From Flavobacterium sp. FEMGT703F (GTDB lineage Bacteria > Bacteroidota > Bacteroidia > Flavobacteriales > Flavobacteriaceae), in NCBI GenBank assembly GCA_002786385.1, contig PGCN01000020.1:1-45793 (forward strand): DNA of 45,793 nucleotides, given 5' to 3'. The notes under the pieces are model-generated. The model was not told where the DNA came from. It searched no databases and saw nothing but the letters and a program-made list of their open reading frames with translations. The translations under genes and the position numbers were made by a program. Below are positions 17,943-27,171 of the stretch, in pieces (positions within the stretch are counted from its first letter, which is position 1; every line of letters starts with the position of its first letter).

Positions 17943-19226
17943 ATGTCTAAAACAGCTATATTAGAACTTGATGGCCAAAAATATGAGTTTCCTGTAATCG
18001 TAGGAAGTGAAAATGAAGCCGCCATCGACATTGAAAAACTACGTGCCTTAACAGGTGCTATCACCTTAGATCCGGGGTATAAAAATTCAGGATCATGTCA
18101 GAGTGAAATTACTTTTTTGGATGGAGAGGAAGGAATTCTTCGTTACCGTGGTTATGCTATTGAAGACCTAGCTGAAAAAGGCAATTTCTTGGAAGTTTCT
18201 TATTTAGTTATTTTTGGTGAGTTGCCTACAAAAGCCCAATTAGAGCAGTTTGAAAACGACATCAGAAAATATACTTTGGTCAACGAAGAGATGAAAAACA
18301 TCATCGACGGTTTTCCTAAAACAGCTCATCCTATGGGCGTTTTATCTTCGTTAACCAGCGCCTTGACCGCTTTTAACCCAAAAGTAGTTAATGTAGAAAA
18401 CGAAAAAGAAATGTATGAAGCCGTGTGCAAAACCATGGGTAAATTCTTGGTGATTGCTACTTGGACATATCGTAAAATGATGGGTTATCCGTTAAACTAC
18501 TACGATAACACTAAAGGCTATGTTGAAAACTTCATGCGTTTAATGTTTGAATTGCCAACCGGACCTTACCAAATCAATCCGGTAGTCATTGATGCTTTAG
18601 ACAAATTATTCATCCTTCATGCCGATCACGAGCAAAACTGTTCTACGTCAACTGTAAGAATTGTGGGTTCGTCTCATGCCGGTTTGTTTGCTTCTATCTC
18701 TGCGGGAGTTTCAGCTCTTTGGGGTCCATTACACGGAGGTGCCAACCAAGCGGTGTTAGAAATGTTGGAAGCTATTCAAAAAGATGGTGGCGATGCCGAT
18801 AAATACTTAGCCAAAGCTAAAGATAAAGATGATCCGTTCCGCTTAATGGGCTTCGGACACCGTGTGTACAAAAACTTCGACCCAAGAGCTAAAATCATTA
18901 AAAAAGCAGCCGATGAGGTATTGAATACTTTAGGGGTGAATGATCCTATTCTTGACATCGCCAAAAAATTGGAAGCTGCTGCTTTAGTAGATGATTATTT
19001 TGTGTCCAGAAAATTATATCCTAACGTAGATTTCTATTCCGGTATTATTTACCGTGCCTTAGGTATTCCAACCGAAATGTTCACCGTAATGTTTGCTATC
19101 GGACGTTTACCGGGTTGGATTGCCCAATGGAAAGAAATGCGTATCAACAAAGAACCTATCGGAAGACCAAGACAAGTATACACCGGTTATCCGTTAAGAG
19201 ATTTTGTTCCAATGGATAAAAGATAA
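17943..19226 (+). CDS. gltA: Citrate synthase
   Basis: A 427-aa hexameric-type (type I bacterial) citrate synthase that condenses acetyl-CoA and oxaloacetate. The N-terminal beta extension typical of NADH-regulated GltA is present (KTAILELDGQKYEFPVI). Catalytic residues are visible: His in GPLHGGANQ, His in GFGHRVYKNFDPRA and Asp in PNVDFYSG. The length is normal. The gene is monocistronic, with its own -7 box and its own terminator. Together with sucC it accounts for two TCA-cycle steps encoded in this window, in separate units. Confidence 0.96.
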   Translation: MSKTAILELDGQKYEFPVIVGSENEAAIDIEKLRALTGAITLDPGYKNSGSCQSEITFLDGEEGILRYRGYAIEDLAEKGNFLEVSYLVIFGELPTKAQLEQFENDIRKYTLVNEEMKNIIDGFPKTAHPMGVLSSLTSALTAFNPKVVNVENEKEMYEAVCKTMGKFLVIATWTYRKMMGYPLNYYDNTKGYVENFMRLMFELPTGPYQINPVVIDALDKLFILHADHEQNCSTSTVRIVGSSHAGLFASISAGVSALWGPLHGGANQAVLEMLEAIQKDGGDADKYLAKAKDKDDPFRLMGFGHRVYKNFDPRAKIIKKAADEVLNTLGVNDPILDIAKKLEAAALVDDYFVSRKLYPNVDFYSGIIYRALGIPTEMFTVMFAIGRLPGWIAQWKEMRINKEPIGRPRQVYTGYPLRDFVPMDKR

Positions 19227-19247
19227 CAAGATTTTGCATACTTTTAA

Positions 19248-19274
19248 AACTTCCCGAGAGGGAAGTTTTTTTTT
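19248..19274 (+). terminator. gltA terminator
   Basis: AACTTCCC (19248-19255), GAGA tetraloop, GGGAAGTT (19260-19267), then a T run. It ends only 12 bp before the acyltransferase ATG, so that gene either relies on read-through or has a promoter inside or very near the hairpin. Confidence 0.9.
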
Positions 19275-19285
19275 AATCTTAATTC

Positions 19286-20383
19286 ATGGATGTAACCCAA
19301 AACAAAAGACTACAACAGCTTGATTTTTTAAGAGGTATTGCCATTTTATTGGTTTTACTTCGACACAAGAAATTATTTTCATTCACCGTAACTATGGGTT
19401 GGATAGGTGTAGATTTGTTTTTTGTGTTAAGCGGTTTTTTGGTGTCCGGACTTTTATTTAAAGAGTATCTGAGATTCGGGAATATCAAGCCCGGATTGTT
19501 TCTGATTCGTCGCGGGTACAAAATTTATCCGATTTATTACCTTACTTATTTTATATATGTCATTCCCTTTCTGATTAAAGGCAATTTGGAATTAGACAGG
19601 GTTGTAGCCGATTTGTTTTTCTTTCAAAACTATTACAACGGTTGGGGCTACACTTATGCGGCCAGTTGGTCTCTTGCCGTTGAAGAACATTTTTATTTTG
19701 GCTTGGCGTTACTTTTTTGGATTCTTATCAATAGTAAGTATAAAAATAAATTGATGGCCAATTTAGGTGCTATTGTCATAAGCTTAATGATGGTTGTTTT
19801 AGTTGTCAGAATTGTTACAGTTTGGTCTAATGATGCATCAAGTGTTCACAATATAACCTCTTCGCATTTGAGAATAGATTCTCTATTAATGGGCGTTTTG
19901 GTGTCTTATTTTTATTATTTCAAGTTGGACAAACTTAAGTCAATATTCTTTCAGAATACTCGTCTTTTATTTTGCCTATCCTTTTGCTTGCTCTCATTTA
20001 CGCCATTCATTAAAATTGAACATTCGCTTTTTATTCAAACGTTAGGGTTTGTATTCCTTTATATAGCGTTTGCTATCATTTTAGTTTTTTTTTTATTGAA
20101 AGAAGGAATAGTATCACAGCTGAATGCTACTTTTACCAAACCAGTTGTAAATTTGGTTTCTAAGATAGGCTACTGTTCCTATTCCATTTATGTAATACAT
20201 ACAGCTGTAAATTATATTTTCAGAACGGGAATAACTATTTATCTTGGGATAAATGTTCATCCGATAATTATTTTTTTTAGTACTTCAATAGTAAGTGTAA
20301 TTTTAGGAATAATGATGACGAACACTATTGAGGCTTATTTTTTGAAATTAAGGGATAAGCGATTTCCATCGAGAAGGGAATAA
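19286..20383 (+). CDS. Acyltransferase-3 (OafA/YrhL-like) membrane protein
   Basis: A 365-aa integral membrane protein with about ten hydrophobic segments. The N-terminal signature RLQQLDFLRGIAILLVLLRH carries the conserved Arg and active-site His, and GVDLFFVLSGFLVSG and SWSLAVEEHFYF are the other family motifs. Members transfer acetyl or other acyl groups to sugars of O-antigen, capsule or peptidoglycan, at or across the inner membrane. It precedes a group of sugar-modification genes on the same strand, separated from it by 256 bp, so it may belong to the same glycan pathway. The substrate cannot be deduced. Confidence 0.88.
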   Translation: MDVTQNKRLQQLDFLRGIAILLVLLRHKKLFSFTVTMGWIGVDLFFVLSGFLVSGLLFKEYLRFGNIKPGLFLIRRGYKIYPIYYLTYFIYVIPFLIKGNLELDRVVADLFFFQNYYNGWGYTYAASWSLAVEEHFYFGLALLFWILINSKYKNKLMANLGAIVISLMMVVLVVRIVTVWSNDASSVHNITSSHLRIDSLLMGVLVSYFYYFKLDKLKSIFFQNTRLLFCLSFCLLSFTPFIKIEHSLFIQTLGFVFLYIAFAIILVFFLLKEGIVSQLNATFTKPVVNLVSKIGYCSYSIYVIHTAVNYIFRTGITIYLGINVHPIIIFFSTSIVSVILGIMMTNTIEAYFLKLRDKRFPSRRE

Positions 20384-20639
20384 TTTTTTTTGATTTGTCT
20401 GGTATCGCATTCCTCAATAGTCTTTTTCCAAGAGCTATTGGTTATTGTTAATCCCAAAGACCTGGTTACTATTGAAGGGATTGAATAAGTCTGCTTTCAA
20501 TTCCTCTAAAGTCAAAGCCAAAAGGTTTCTCTTTTTTCATTTTAACATCAGTAAAGGATAAAAGAAGTATTTCGCCTTTTTTCTTTTGAATTTTTACACA
20601 ATATATTCGTTTATTTGTGAAGCTTTTAGTGAAACCAAC
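20384..20639. other. 256-bp gap, no supported gene
   Basis: This stretch is AT-rich with several T runs. A 30-codon open stretch ending at about 20488 and an 80-codon minus-strand reading frame across 20469-20711 show no family features. Near-matches to the -7 box (TTCTTTTG at 20581 and TTTATTTG at about 20609) each have one mismatch, so a promoter for the aminotransferase operon is likely here but not pinned down. Confidence 0.4.
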
Positions 20640-21713
20640 ATGATCAACGTTACCAAAACCTTTTTTCCGCCCATCGAAGAATACCAAGCTCAACTGCAAA
20701 GAGTTTGGCAAAACGAATGGCTTACCAATCGCGGTGCCTTGGTTTTGGAGTTGGAAGAAAAACTAAAAGCCTACCTTCAAGTCAATTCGATTTTAATAAC
20801 CAACAACGGAACCATTCCGTTGCAAATTGCTTTGAAATTGTTGGGGAAAGGCGGCGAAATCATTACCACGCCGTTCAGTTATGTGGCTACGACAGCTTCC
20901 ATACTTTGGGAAAATTGTACGCCGATTTTTGTCGACATTCATCCCGACTTTTTAACGATAGATGAGACGCAAATTGAAGCTGCCATTACACCTAAAACTA
21001 CAGCCATTTTGGCGACTCACGTTTTTGGTAATCCTTGTAATATTGAAGTGATTGAGCGCATAGCTCACCAACACGGATTGAAAGTTATTTATGATGCCGC
21101 GCATTGTTTTGGTGTTTCTTACCAAGGCCAATCGGTTTTTGAATACGGCGATGTGAGCACTTGTAGTTTTCACGCAACCAAATTGTTTCATACCGGAGAA
21201 GGCGGTGCTGTTTTTTGTAACGATGAAAAACTGATGCATCAAATCTACTACAGTCATAATTTTGGTCACGACGGTCCGTTGGCTTTCCATGGGTTAGGGA
21301 TTAACGGAAAGATATCGGAATTGCAAGCTGCAATGGGTTTGGCTGTTTTACCGCATTTGGATCGCATTATTGCTGCTCGTAAAGAAGTGGTTGGTTTTTA
21401 TCTGAATGCACTGAATTTCGAAGTCTTGACCACCATGAAGTTGCGCGAAAATACCTATTGGAATTACAGTTATTTTCCGGTGATTTTTGAAAGCGAATCC
21501 CAACTTTTAAATGTACAGAAAGCTTTAAACGAGCATGAAATCTTTCCGCGTCGTTATTTCTATCCTTCGCTCAATAAAGTGGGTTATATCAAAGATACCG
21601 CTATGCCGATTTCCGAAAGCATCGCCCAAACTATTTTATGTTTGCCGTTATCACACGCTTTGAAGCCGGATGATGTAGCGCAGATTGTCAACTTAATTAA
21701 TGCTAACTTATGA
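20640..21713 (+). CDS. DegT/DnrJ/EryC1/StrS family sugar aminotransferase
   Basis: A 357-aa PLP enzyme of the fold-I family that transaminates keto-sugar nucleotides. The ATG at 20640 is preferred because homologues begin at the MINVTKTFFPP segment; an in-frame ATG at 20586 would add 18 unrelated residues. The PLP lysine is K181 in SFHATKLFHTGEGG, and D152 in YDAAHCFG binds the pyridine nitrogen. The sequence suggests a dTDP-3-amino or 4-amino deoxyhexose transaminase (FdtB/VioA-like), but the sugar cannot be fixed. Its stop overlaps the start of the acetyltransferase gene (ATGA, 21710-21713), consistent with successive transamination and N-acetylation of the same sugar. Confidence 0.9.
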   Translation: MINVTKTFFPPIEEYQAQLQRVWQNEWLTNRGALVLELEEKLKAYLQVNSILITNNGTIPLQIALKLLGKGGEIITTPFSYVATTASILWENCTPIFVDIHPDFLTIDETQIEAAITPKTTAILATHVFGNPCNIEVIERIAHQHGLKVIYDAAHCFGVSYQGQSVFEYGDVSTCSFHATKLFHTGEGGAVFCNDEKLMHQIYYSHNFGHDGPLAFHGLGINGKISELQAAMGLAVLPHLDRIIAARKEVVGFYLNALNFEVLTTMKLRENTYWNYSYFPVIFESESQLLNVQKALNEHEIFPRRYFYPSLNKVGYIKDTAMPISESIAQTILCLPLSHALKPDDVAQIVNLINANL

Positions 21714-22363
21714 TTGTCATTGGAGCCAAAGGTTTTGCCAAAGAAGTTTTGGAGGTTTTGCAGCAATGCAACCAAACCGAAAACTTGGCGTTTTATGACG
21801 ATGTAAATGAAATAGGGGAAAAGCTATACGAAACATTCCCGATTTTGAAAAATGAAGCACAAGTAACGCAATTTTTTAAAGCATACGGCAATCAATTTAC
21901 CATTGGTATAGGCAATTCGTTGTTGCGCTACAAACTTTACAAAAAGTTCACTAATTTGGGAGGCGAGATGATTTCTACAATCAGTCCGCTAGCCCAAATC
22001 AGTAGTTATGAAGTAACTATTGGTGCCGGAAGCAATATATTAATGAATGCGGTTTTTTCGAATAGTGTTACCATTGGCAAAGGTTGTTTGGTTTATTACA
22101 ACGCCATGATAACGCATGATTGTGTGGTGGGTGATTTTGTAGAAATTTCTCCCGGAGCCACTTTACTCGGGCGATCTACTGTAGGTTCATTTTCCAGGAT
22201 AGGTGCTAATGCTACCATTTTACCCGATGTTAAGATTGGAAAGAATGTAACTATCGGAGCCGGTGCTGTAGTTACTAAAGATATACCGGATAATTCCATA
22301 GCTTATGGAATTCCTGCAATAGTGATGAAAACTGTCGAACCTTTTAATGAAAATATGCAATGA
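21710..22363 (+). CDS. NeuD/PglD-like sugar O- or N-acetyltransferase
   Basis: A 217-aa protein. The N-terminal Rossmann-like domain (MIVIGAKGFAKEVLEVLQQ...FYDD) and C-terminal left-handed beta-helix of hexapeptide repeats (VTIGKG, GDFVEI, GANATI, IGKNVTI, IGAGAVVT) are characteristic of NeuD/PglD enzymes. The His in NAMITHDCVVGD is the expected catalytic base, and the C-terminal GIPAIVMK is the acetyl-CoA site motif. It starts inside the aminotransferase stop and ends inside the glycosyltransferase start, both ATGA overlaps. Acetylation of the amino sugar made by the preceding enzyme is the simplest role. Confidence 0.88.
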   Translation: MIVIGAKGFAKEVLEVLQQCNQTENLAFYDDVNEIGEKLYETFPILKNEAQVTQFFKAYGNQFTIGIGNSLLRYKLYKKFTNLGGEMISTISPLAQISSYEVTIGAGSNILMNAVFSNSVTIGKGCLVYYNAMITHDCVVGDFVEISPGATLLGRSTVGSFSRIGANATILPDVKIGKNVTIGAGAVVTKDIPDNSIAYGIPAIVMKTVEPFNENMQ

Positions 22364-23292
22364 AGTTGTCTTTTGTAATACCGGTTTTTCGCAACGAAGG
22401 TTCTATTACACCAACTTATGAAAAGATTACCGGCTTGATGCACAAATTGGTGCTCGATTACGAGTTTGTTTTTGTGAATGATGGTTCCGATGACAATTCC
22501 ATGCAAGAGTTAATAGCCTTGCACGAGCAAGACTCAAAAGTCAAAGTCCTTTCGTTTTCCCGAAACTTTGGTCAAGTACCTGCTATTATTGCGGGGATGA
22601 AAGAAGTGACCGGAGCCGCCGCAGTAAGTATGTCGGCCGATTTACAAGAGCCTATCGAGTTAATCGAAAATATGATTTCCAAATGGCAATCCGGCAACGA
22701 AATTGTCATTGGGCATCGTGTGGATCGAGAAGATAGTTTTATCGCCAACAAAGCTTCAGCTGTTTTTTACAGTTTGATGAAATATGTCAACCCAAAAATG
22801 CCTAAAGGTGGTTTTGACTTTTTATTGATAGACCAAAAAGCCATAGCTGTTTTCAACCAGATTGACGAGAGAAATCGCTTTTTCCAAGGTGATATTTTGT
22901 GGTTGGGCTTTAGTGTGGCTTTTATACCATATAGTCGTTTAAAAAGAACCATTGGGAAATCGCAATGGACTTTATCTAAGAAACTCAAGTATTTTATCGA
23001 TGGCTTGTTAAATACTTCATACATTCCCATCCGATTGATGTCGCTTTTAGGGATTATCATTTCTTTCTTTGGTTTTCTGTATGCCATTGTTATTGCTTAC
23101 AATCGCTTCATCAACAATACACCTTTTGAAGGTTGGGCGCCCATTATGATTTTAATTCTGATTATTGGCGGTTTGATTATGTTGATGTTGGGTATCATAG
23201 GCGAATATGTATGGCGAACCTATGACGAAACCAGAAAACGACCGCTTTACATTATTAAAGACAAATTGGCCAAGGATGAAACGACTAATTGA
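22360..23292 (+). CDS. Family 2 glycosyltransferase, DPM1/GtrB-like, membrane anchored
   Basis: A 310-aa protein. The GT2 catalytic domain (about 1-225) begins SFVIPVFRNEGSI, with VNDGSDDNS and SADLQEP as the nucleotide- and metal-binding motifs. Two hydrophobic segments follow (LGIIISFFGFLYAIVIAY and MILILIIGGLIMLMLGIIG), then GEYVWRTYDETRKRPLYII, the usual C-terminal tail. GtrB/DPM1/ArnC relatives load a sugar on undecaprenyl phosphate. The gene overlaps the preceding acetyltransferase by 4 bp and the following membrane-protein gene by 17 bp. Sugar loading onto a lipid carrier for use by the next gene product is a reasonable model. Confidence 0.92.
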   Translation: MKLSFVIPVFRNEGSITPTYEKITGLMHKLVLDYEFVFVNDGSDDNSMQELIALHEQDSKVKVLSFSRNFGQVPAIIAGMKEVTGAAAVSMSADLQEPIELIENMISKWQSGNEIVIGHRVDREDSFIANKASAVFYSLMKYVNPKMPKGGFDFLLIDQKAIAVFNQIDERNRFFQGDILWLGFSVAFIPYSRLKRTIGKSQWTLSKKLKYFIDGLLNTSYIPIRLMSLLGIIISFFGFLYAIVIAYNRFINNTPFEGWAPIMILILIIGGLIMLMLGIIGEYVWRTYDETRKRPLYIIKDKLAKDETTN

Positions 23293-24550
23293 TTTTACCA
23301 TAAAAAATCCGGTATTGATTACCGCATTGCTGTGTGTAGTATTTTATTTTCTGCCGTTCAAGCCCAAGCCTTTCGGTGATGGGCAATTCCATACCGGAAC
23401 CCAACAATTAATTGAATTTATAGCCAACGGTTTTCAGGGTAATATCAATATCGACAAAGGCTTTTTGACCCTTTTTTGTTATTTGATTCCGTACGCTATA
23501 GTTTATGCCTTTCACGATGACCGCTTGTTTTTTTTGAGTGGCGTTATCTTCAGTTGTATTTTTGTTTGTTTGTCGGTTTTCTATTTGTTCAAAGCATTTA
23601 CCATTTTACATTTTACCGATAAAGCTAAACTTTACGTCATAGTGCTTATGTCGCTTTTTCCGATACATATTTATTATGCTATGGGCATTATCGGTGAAGC
23701 GTTCGGTTTTTTCGCGTCTAGTATGCTGATTTACTTTTGGGCTAAGCATTATGCCGGTGTAGCTCAAAAAGCGGATTATTTTCGTTTGGCTTTGAGTTTG
23801 GTTTTATTATATGGTATTAAACCGAATATGTTGCCTTTTGTTTTTGTCATGACACTCTACGTTCTGATACTTAAACTACCCAAAGCGAGCAAGGTATATT
23901 TTGTTATGGGTATGGCTTTGGTACCGATATTTATATTAGTAGAACGCAGTTTGGACAATTCCAATTTCGAGTTCAAAAACAGGGTTTTTCGACAACAGCT
24001 TCTTTGGTCACGCTATGAATTACGTGATGAGCCGTTGAATTGGATGCCGCAACATGGGCAAGACAAATTTGCTTCTAATGACTATCTCAATAATTTAAAG
24101 AAAAGAAGAGAACTCGATTCCATTTGTACAGCTAATAAATACGACAAAACGGCTTATTATGTACAATGGGTTAAAAACGATATATTGACTAATCCGGGTT
24201 TAACCTTGCGCCAATATTCGCTCAAGTTTTTCCAAGCCCAAAGTTTTATCATCTCGCCCTTAATGAAGTCTGACAACAGTAAAACGATAAAATACGGGAT
24301 GCACATTTATATCAATCTGATTAATTACATTTTAGTCATCGTAGGTCTTTTGGCCATGGTTAATTTACTGCGAAGAAAAGAATACCAATTGTTCCTTCCG
24401 TTTTTATTTTTCTGGGGTTGGGGATTGTTGTATGTCTTTGTTTTTCATTCAGAACAGCGTTATATGTTCCCGCTCAGACCGGTTTTACTATTTTTATTGG
24501 CTTATTGGATTTCGACTCGAAATCACTCACAAAGGCAAGCTTTACTTTAA
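23276..24550 (+). CDS. Polytopic membrane protein, likely lipid-sugar glycosyltransferase
   Basis: A 424-aa protein with about ten membrane spans. The ATG at 23276 gives the natural start (MKRLIDFTIKNPVLITALLC); an in-frame upstream ATG at 23207 would place 23 residues inside the previous gene. An acidic/polar loop near the N-terminus (FGDGQFHTGTQQLIEF) and a soluble loop in the middle (RYELRDEPLNWMPQHGQDKF) resemble the layout of GT-C enzymes such as GtrC or GT39 proteins, but no defining motif is certain. Overlap with the GT2 gene suggests co-translation and use of its lipid-linked sugar. The function is inferred from topology and context only. Confidence 0.72.
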   Translation: MKRLIDFTIKNPVLITALLCVVFYFLPFKPKPFGDGQFHTGTQQLIEFIANGFQGNINIDKGFLTLFCYLIPYAIVYAFHDDRLFFLSGVIFSCIFVCLSVFYLFKAFTILHFTDKAKLYVIVLMSLFPIHIYYAMGIIGEAFGFFASSMLIYFWAKHYAGVAQKADYFRLALSLVLLYGIKPNMLPFVFVMTLYVLILKLPKASKVYFVMGMALVPIFILVERSLDNSNFEFKNRVFRQQLLWSRYELRDEPLNWMPQHGQDKFASNDYLNNLKKRRELDSICTANKYDKTAYYVQWVKNDILTNPGLTLRQYSLKFFQAQSFIISPLMKSDNSKTIKYGMHIYINLINYILVIVGLLAMVNLLRRKEYQLFLPFLFFWGWGLLYVFVFHSEQRYMFPLRPVLLFLLAYWISTRNHSQRQALL

Positions 24551-24582
24551 CCTGAATTCATCCATCATTATACTTCTGTATT

Positions 24583-24608
24583 AGCATCCTTACAAAGGAT
24601 GCTTTTTT
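24583..24608 (+). terminator. Terminator of the glycan gene group
   Basis: AGCATCCTT (24583-24591), a 3-nt loop, AAGGATGCT (24595-24603) and a T run form a strong terminator 33 bp after the membrane-protein stop. Confidence 0.92.
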
Positions 24609-24892
24609 GCTTTTTGTAGCGTATAAGAATATTATTTCTTTTTCATATTTATTGATTTACAGTTGTTTATTGTTTTAATTTAAAAAAGTAAGAAAAATAA
24701 ACATATAAAATATAAAAAAGTGTATTTCGTCGAATAAATATGTTTTTTATGGATTTTTTCAAAACATAACTGCTATATTTGAATGTGTTAAAGAAAGCAA
24801 ATTTTAAGATGATTTCTTTGACCAAGCCCAGCCAGAAAAATCATGAACAAATGAGTGTCAATTAATTTTCTAATGCCCCAAATCTTTTTGTT
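24604..24892. other. AT-rich leader region of the fibre operon
   Basis: No gene was found here. TATATTTG at 24774-24781 matches the -7 box, but no TTG lies at the right distance. It would give an untranslated leader of about 105 bases before ATG 24893. The rest of the region is strongly AT-rich. Confidence 0.4.
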
Positions 24893-27169
24893 ATGAAAAT
24901 GAAAAATTACTTCTTTTACACAGCACTACTTGTTTTAGGAACCATTGCTCGAGGTAATGGTCAAGTTGATAATACTTTTTCAGGTGATAATGCCGGTGGT
25001 AATAATACCGGTAGTTTTAACACTGCTTTCGGTAAGAATGCTTTGTCGGACAACTCAAGCAATAGCAATAGTGCTTTTGGTAATGATGTATTGAAAATTT
25101 CTCAAGGCGGATTCAATTGCGCTTACGGAAACGAAGCAATGCGATTTAATACTACCGGAACTTTAAATGGTGCTTACGGTACTCGTAGTTTGTTCAGGAA
25201 TACTACAGGTTCTGCCAACATTGCGGTTGGTCACAGGGCTTTAGAGGCTAACACTACCGGAAACAACAATACTGCCGTTGGGTATTCTTCTTTACTATTT
25301 AATGTGGGAGATGATAATATTGCCATCGGAGCATTGACACCAAGAAATTTGTTAACCGGAAACGCTAATATCTTCATTGGAACGGAAACCGCTATCAACT
25401 TAAAAAACGGAAATTTTAACGTGTTTTTGGGTAGAGTGCGTCTGAATAATGCTTTTTCTTCAGACAGATTGGCCGGATTCAATACAGACAAAACTATCAT
25501 CCTTGCCGACGGTAACGGTAATCAGCGTTTGTTTATTCATAGCAACGGAAATACCGGATTGGGATTGGGAAATAACATTATTCCTGCCAACAGATTAGAT
25601 GTAAATGGAGGTGTAGTCATCGGAAGAAATTTTGTACCAAGATACAATACCTTAGATACCAATCCCATCATAGCGCCTTTAAACGGAATGTTGGTTGAAG
25701 GAAGTGTCGGAATCGGAACTTCGGCTCCGGGCAATAAAGTCGAAATCAAACACGGCAGAAACGGATTCTCTGGGTTGCGTTTCACCAATTTAACCAGCAA
25801 CTTCAATCCTACATCTTCTTTAGTAACCAACAAATTTTTAACAGTAAACGAAAATGGAGATGTGGTTTTACAAAACTTACCTGGTGCTACAGGAAGCAAT
25901 GTAATGTCTTCCAGCGCTAATATTATGACCACTAATGTTAATAATATTCTGGCTTCAGCACCTATCGTTAATTCAATTTCTAACACTATTAATACAAGCA
26001 ACCAGTTGATTACAACGGTAAACGGAGTAGCCAGTGCTCCGGTAAATTTACCGCCACGTGTTACTCAAACTTTATCACAATCAGGAAATGTAATTACCCT
26101 TTCTAACGGCGGCGGTTCATTCACCTTGCCTACCTTTACCGATACAGATACTGATGCACAGTCATTAGCTTTAAGCGGTAACGTTTTGTCTATTTCAAAC
26201 GGGAATAGTGTTACTTTGCCAACTTTCACCGATACGGATACCGATGCGCAATCATTGGCCTTAAGCGGAAATGTATTGTCAATCTCCAACGGAAACAGTG
26301 TGACTTTACCGGCTCAATCGCCGCAAACCTTATCACAATCCGGAAATGTAGTGACACTTTCTAACGGTGGCGGTTCTTTCACATTGCCTAGCTTAACAGA
26401 TACTGATGCACAATCATTAACCTTGACAGGAAATGTATTGTCAATATCTAACGGAAACAGTGTTACTTTACCACCGCATACTCCTCAAACCTTATCACAA
26501 TCAGGAAATACCATCACGTTGTCTAACGGCGGAGGCTCTTTCAACTTGCCAACCACTAGTGTAGTAGCCGGAACCAATGTAACGGTAACCGGAACCGGAA
26601 CTACAGCTAATCCTTTTACTGTAAGTGCCAACGATACCAGTCTTTACGCTAACAACGGAATCATCAATCAAGCGACAACCGTAAGCGGAAACAGAGTAGT
26701 AGATATGAACAACAGCAATATCTGGTTCAGCACTGCGAACAGTACTTCAAATGGTAAAATGTATTTAGGGTCAACTGCGGTTTATCCGAATGCTACAGGA
26801 AATTACCGATTGTTTGTTGAAGGTGGTATCTTAACTGAAAAAGTAAAAGTGGCTTTAAGAAGCTCAGCCAATTGGGCGGATTATGTGTTTGCTAACGACT
26901 ATAAGCTTATGCCGTTAAACGAAGTGGAAGCCTTTGTAAAAACCAACAAACATTTGCCGGGAATTGACTCTGCGGAGCAATTAGCCAAAGACGGAATAGA
27001 TGTAGCGCAAATGCAATCCAAACAAATGGAGAAAATTGAAGAACTTACTTTATACATCATCGACCAAGATAAAAAAATAGCCGAGCAAGCCAAAGCCTTA
27101 GAGAAAAACTCGAAAGAATTAGAAGCTTTGAAATTGCAAATTCAAGCCTTGATTGATAAAACGAAATAG
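24893..27169 (+). CDS. Fibre-like surface protein with YadA-head-like and tandem repeats
   Basis: A 758-aa protein. Order: signal peptide ending near ARGNGQ; about eight 14- to 22-residue repeats with NTAFG/NTAVG/NIAIG cores as in YadA head domains (about 40-150); a beta-rich segment with NGNTGLGLG and GSVGIGTSAPGNKVEIK as in tail-fibre proteins (about 205-290); a Ser/Asn-rich spacer; two alternating repeat motifs, SQSGN-TLSNGGGSF-LP and DTDAQSL-L-GNVLSISNGNSVTLP (about 390-555); and a C-terminal module (about 655-758) with VFANDYKLMPLNEVEAFVK, HLPGID and a coiled coil. Such C-termini recur in Bacteroidota tail-fibre-like proteins and resemble trimerising or chaperone modules. A trimeric adhesive fibre is the likely structure. 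It lacks an obvious T9SS tail, and the next gene starts 2 bp later. Confidence 0.75.
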   Translation: MKMKNYFFYTALLVLGTIARGNGQVDNTFSGDNAGGNNTGSFNTAFGKNALSDNSSNSNSAFGNDVLKISQGGFNCAYGNEAMRFNTTGTLNGAYGTRSLFRNTTGSANIAVGHRALEANTTGNNNTAVGYSSLLFNVGDDNIAIGALTPRNLLTGNANIFIGTETAINLKNGNFNVFLGRVRLNNAFSSDRLAGFNTDKTIILADGNGNQRLFIHSNGNTGLGLGNNIIPANRLDVNGGVVIGRNFVPRYNTLDTNPIIAPLNGMLVEGSVGIGTSAPGNKVEIKHGRNGFSGLRFTNLTSNFNPTSSLVTNKFLTVNENGDVVLQNLPGATGSNVMSSSANIMTTNVNNILASAPIVNSISNTINTSNQLITTVNGVASAPVNLPPRVTQTLSQSGNVITLSNGGGSFTLPTFTDTDTDAQSLALSGNVLSISNGNSVTLPTFTDTDTDAQSLALSGNVLSISNGNSVTLPAQSPQTLSQSGNVVTLSNGGGSFTLPSLTDTDAQSLTLTGNVLSISNGNSVTLPPHTPQTLSQSGNTITLSNGGGSFNLPTTSVVAGTNVTVTGTGTTANPFTVSANDTSLYANNGIINQATTVSGNRVVDMNNSNIWFSTANSTSNGKMYLGSTAVYPNATGNYRLFVEGGILTEKVKVALRSSANWADYVFANDYKLMPLNEVEAFVKTNKHLPGIDSAEQLAKDGIDVAQMQSKQMEKIEELTLYIIDQDKKIAEQAKALEKNSKELEALKLQIQALIDKTK
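26062..26552 (+). repeat. Alternating tandem repeats in the fibre gene
   Basis: Two coding motifs alternate as A-B-B-A-B-A. The two adjacent B units at 26132-26221 and 26222-26311 encode the same 30 residues but use different codons at 19 of 30 positions. Later A and B copies show similar synonymous change plus a few replacements. Confidence 0.85.
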
Positions 27170-27171
27170 TT

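Noticed and set aside
20469..20711. 80-codon minus-strand frame before the aminotransferase gene
   Set aside because: Its end overlaps the aminotransferase N-terminus, it is Lys/Phe-rich from AT-rich DNA, and no start context was found.
26062..26552. CRISPR-like array in the fibre gene
   Set aside because: The repeats are in-frame coding units with no unique spacers and no cas genes.
24893..27169. Prophage, because of tail-fibre-like and YadA-like repeats
   Set aside because: No capsid, terminase, portal, integrase or attachment-like repeat is nearby. The protein has a secretion signal and is paired with a T9SS protein.
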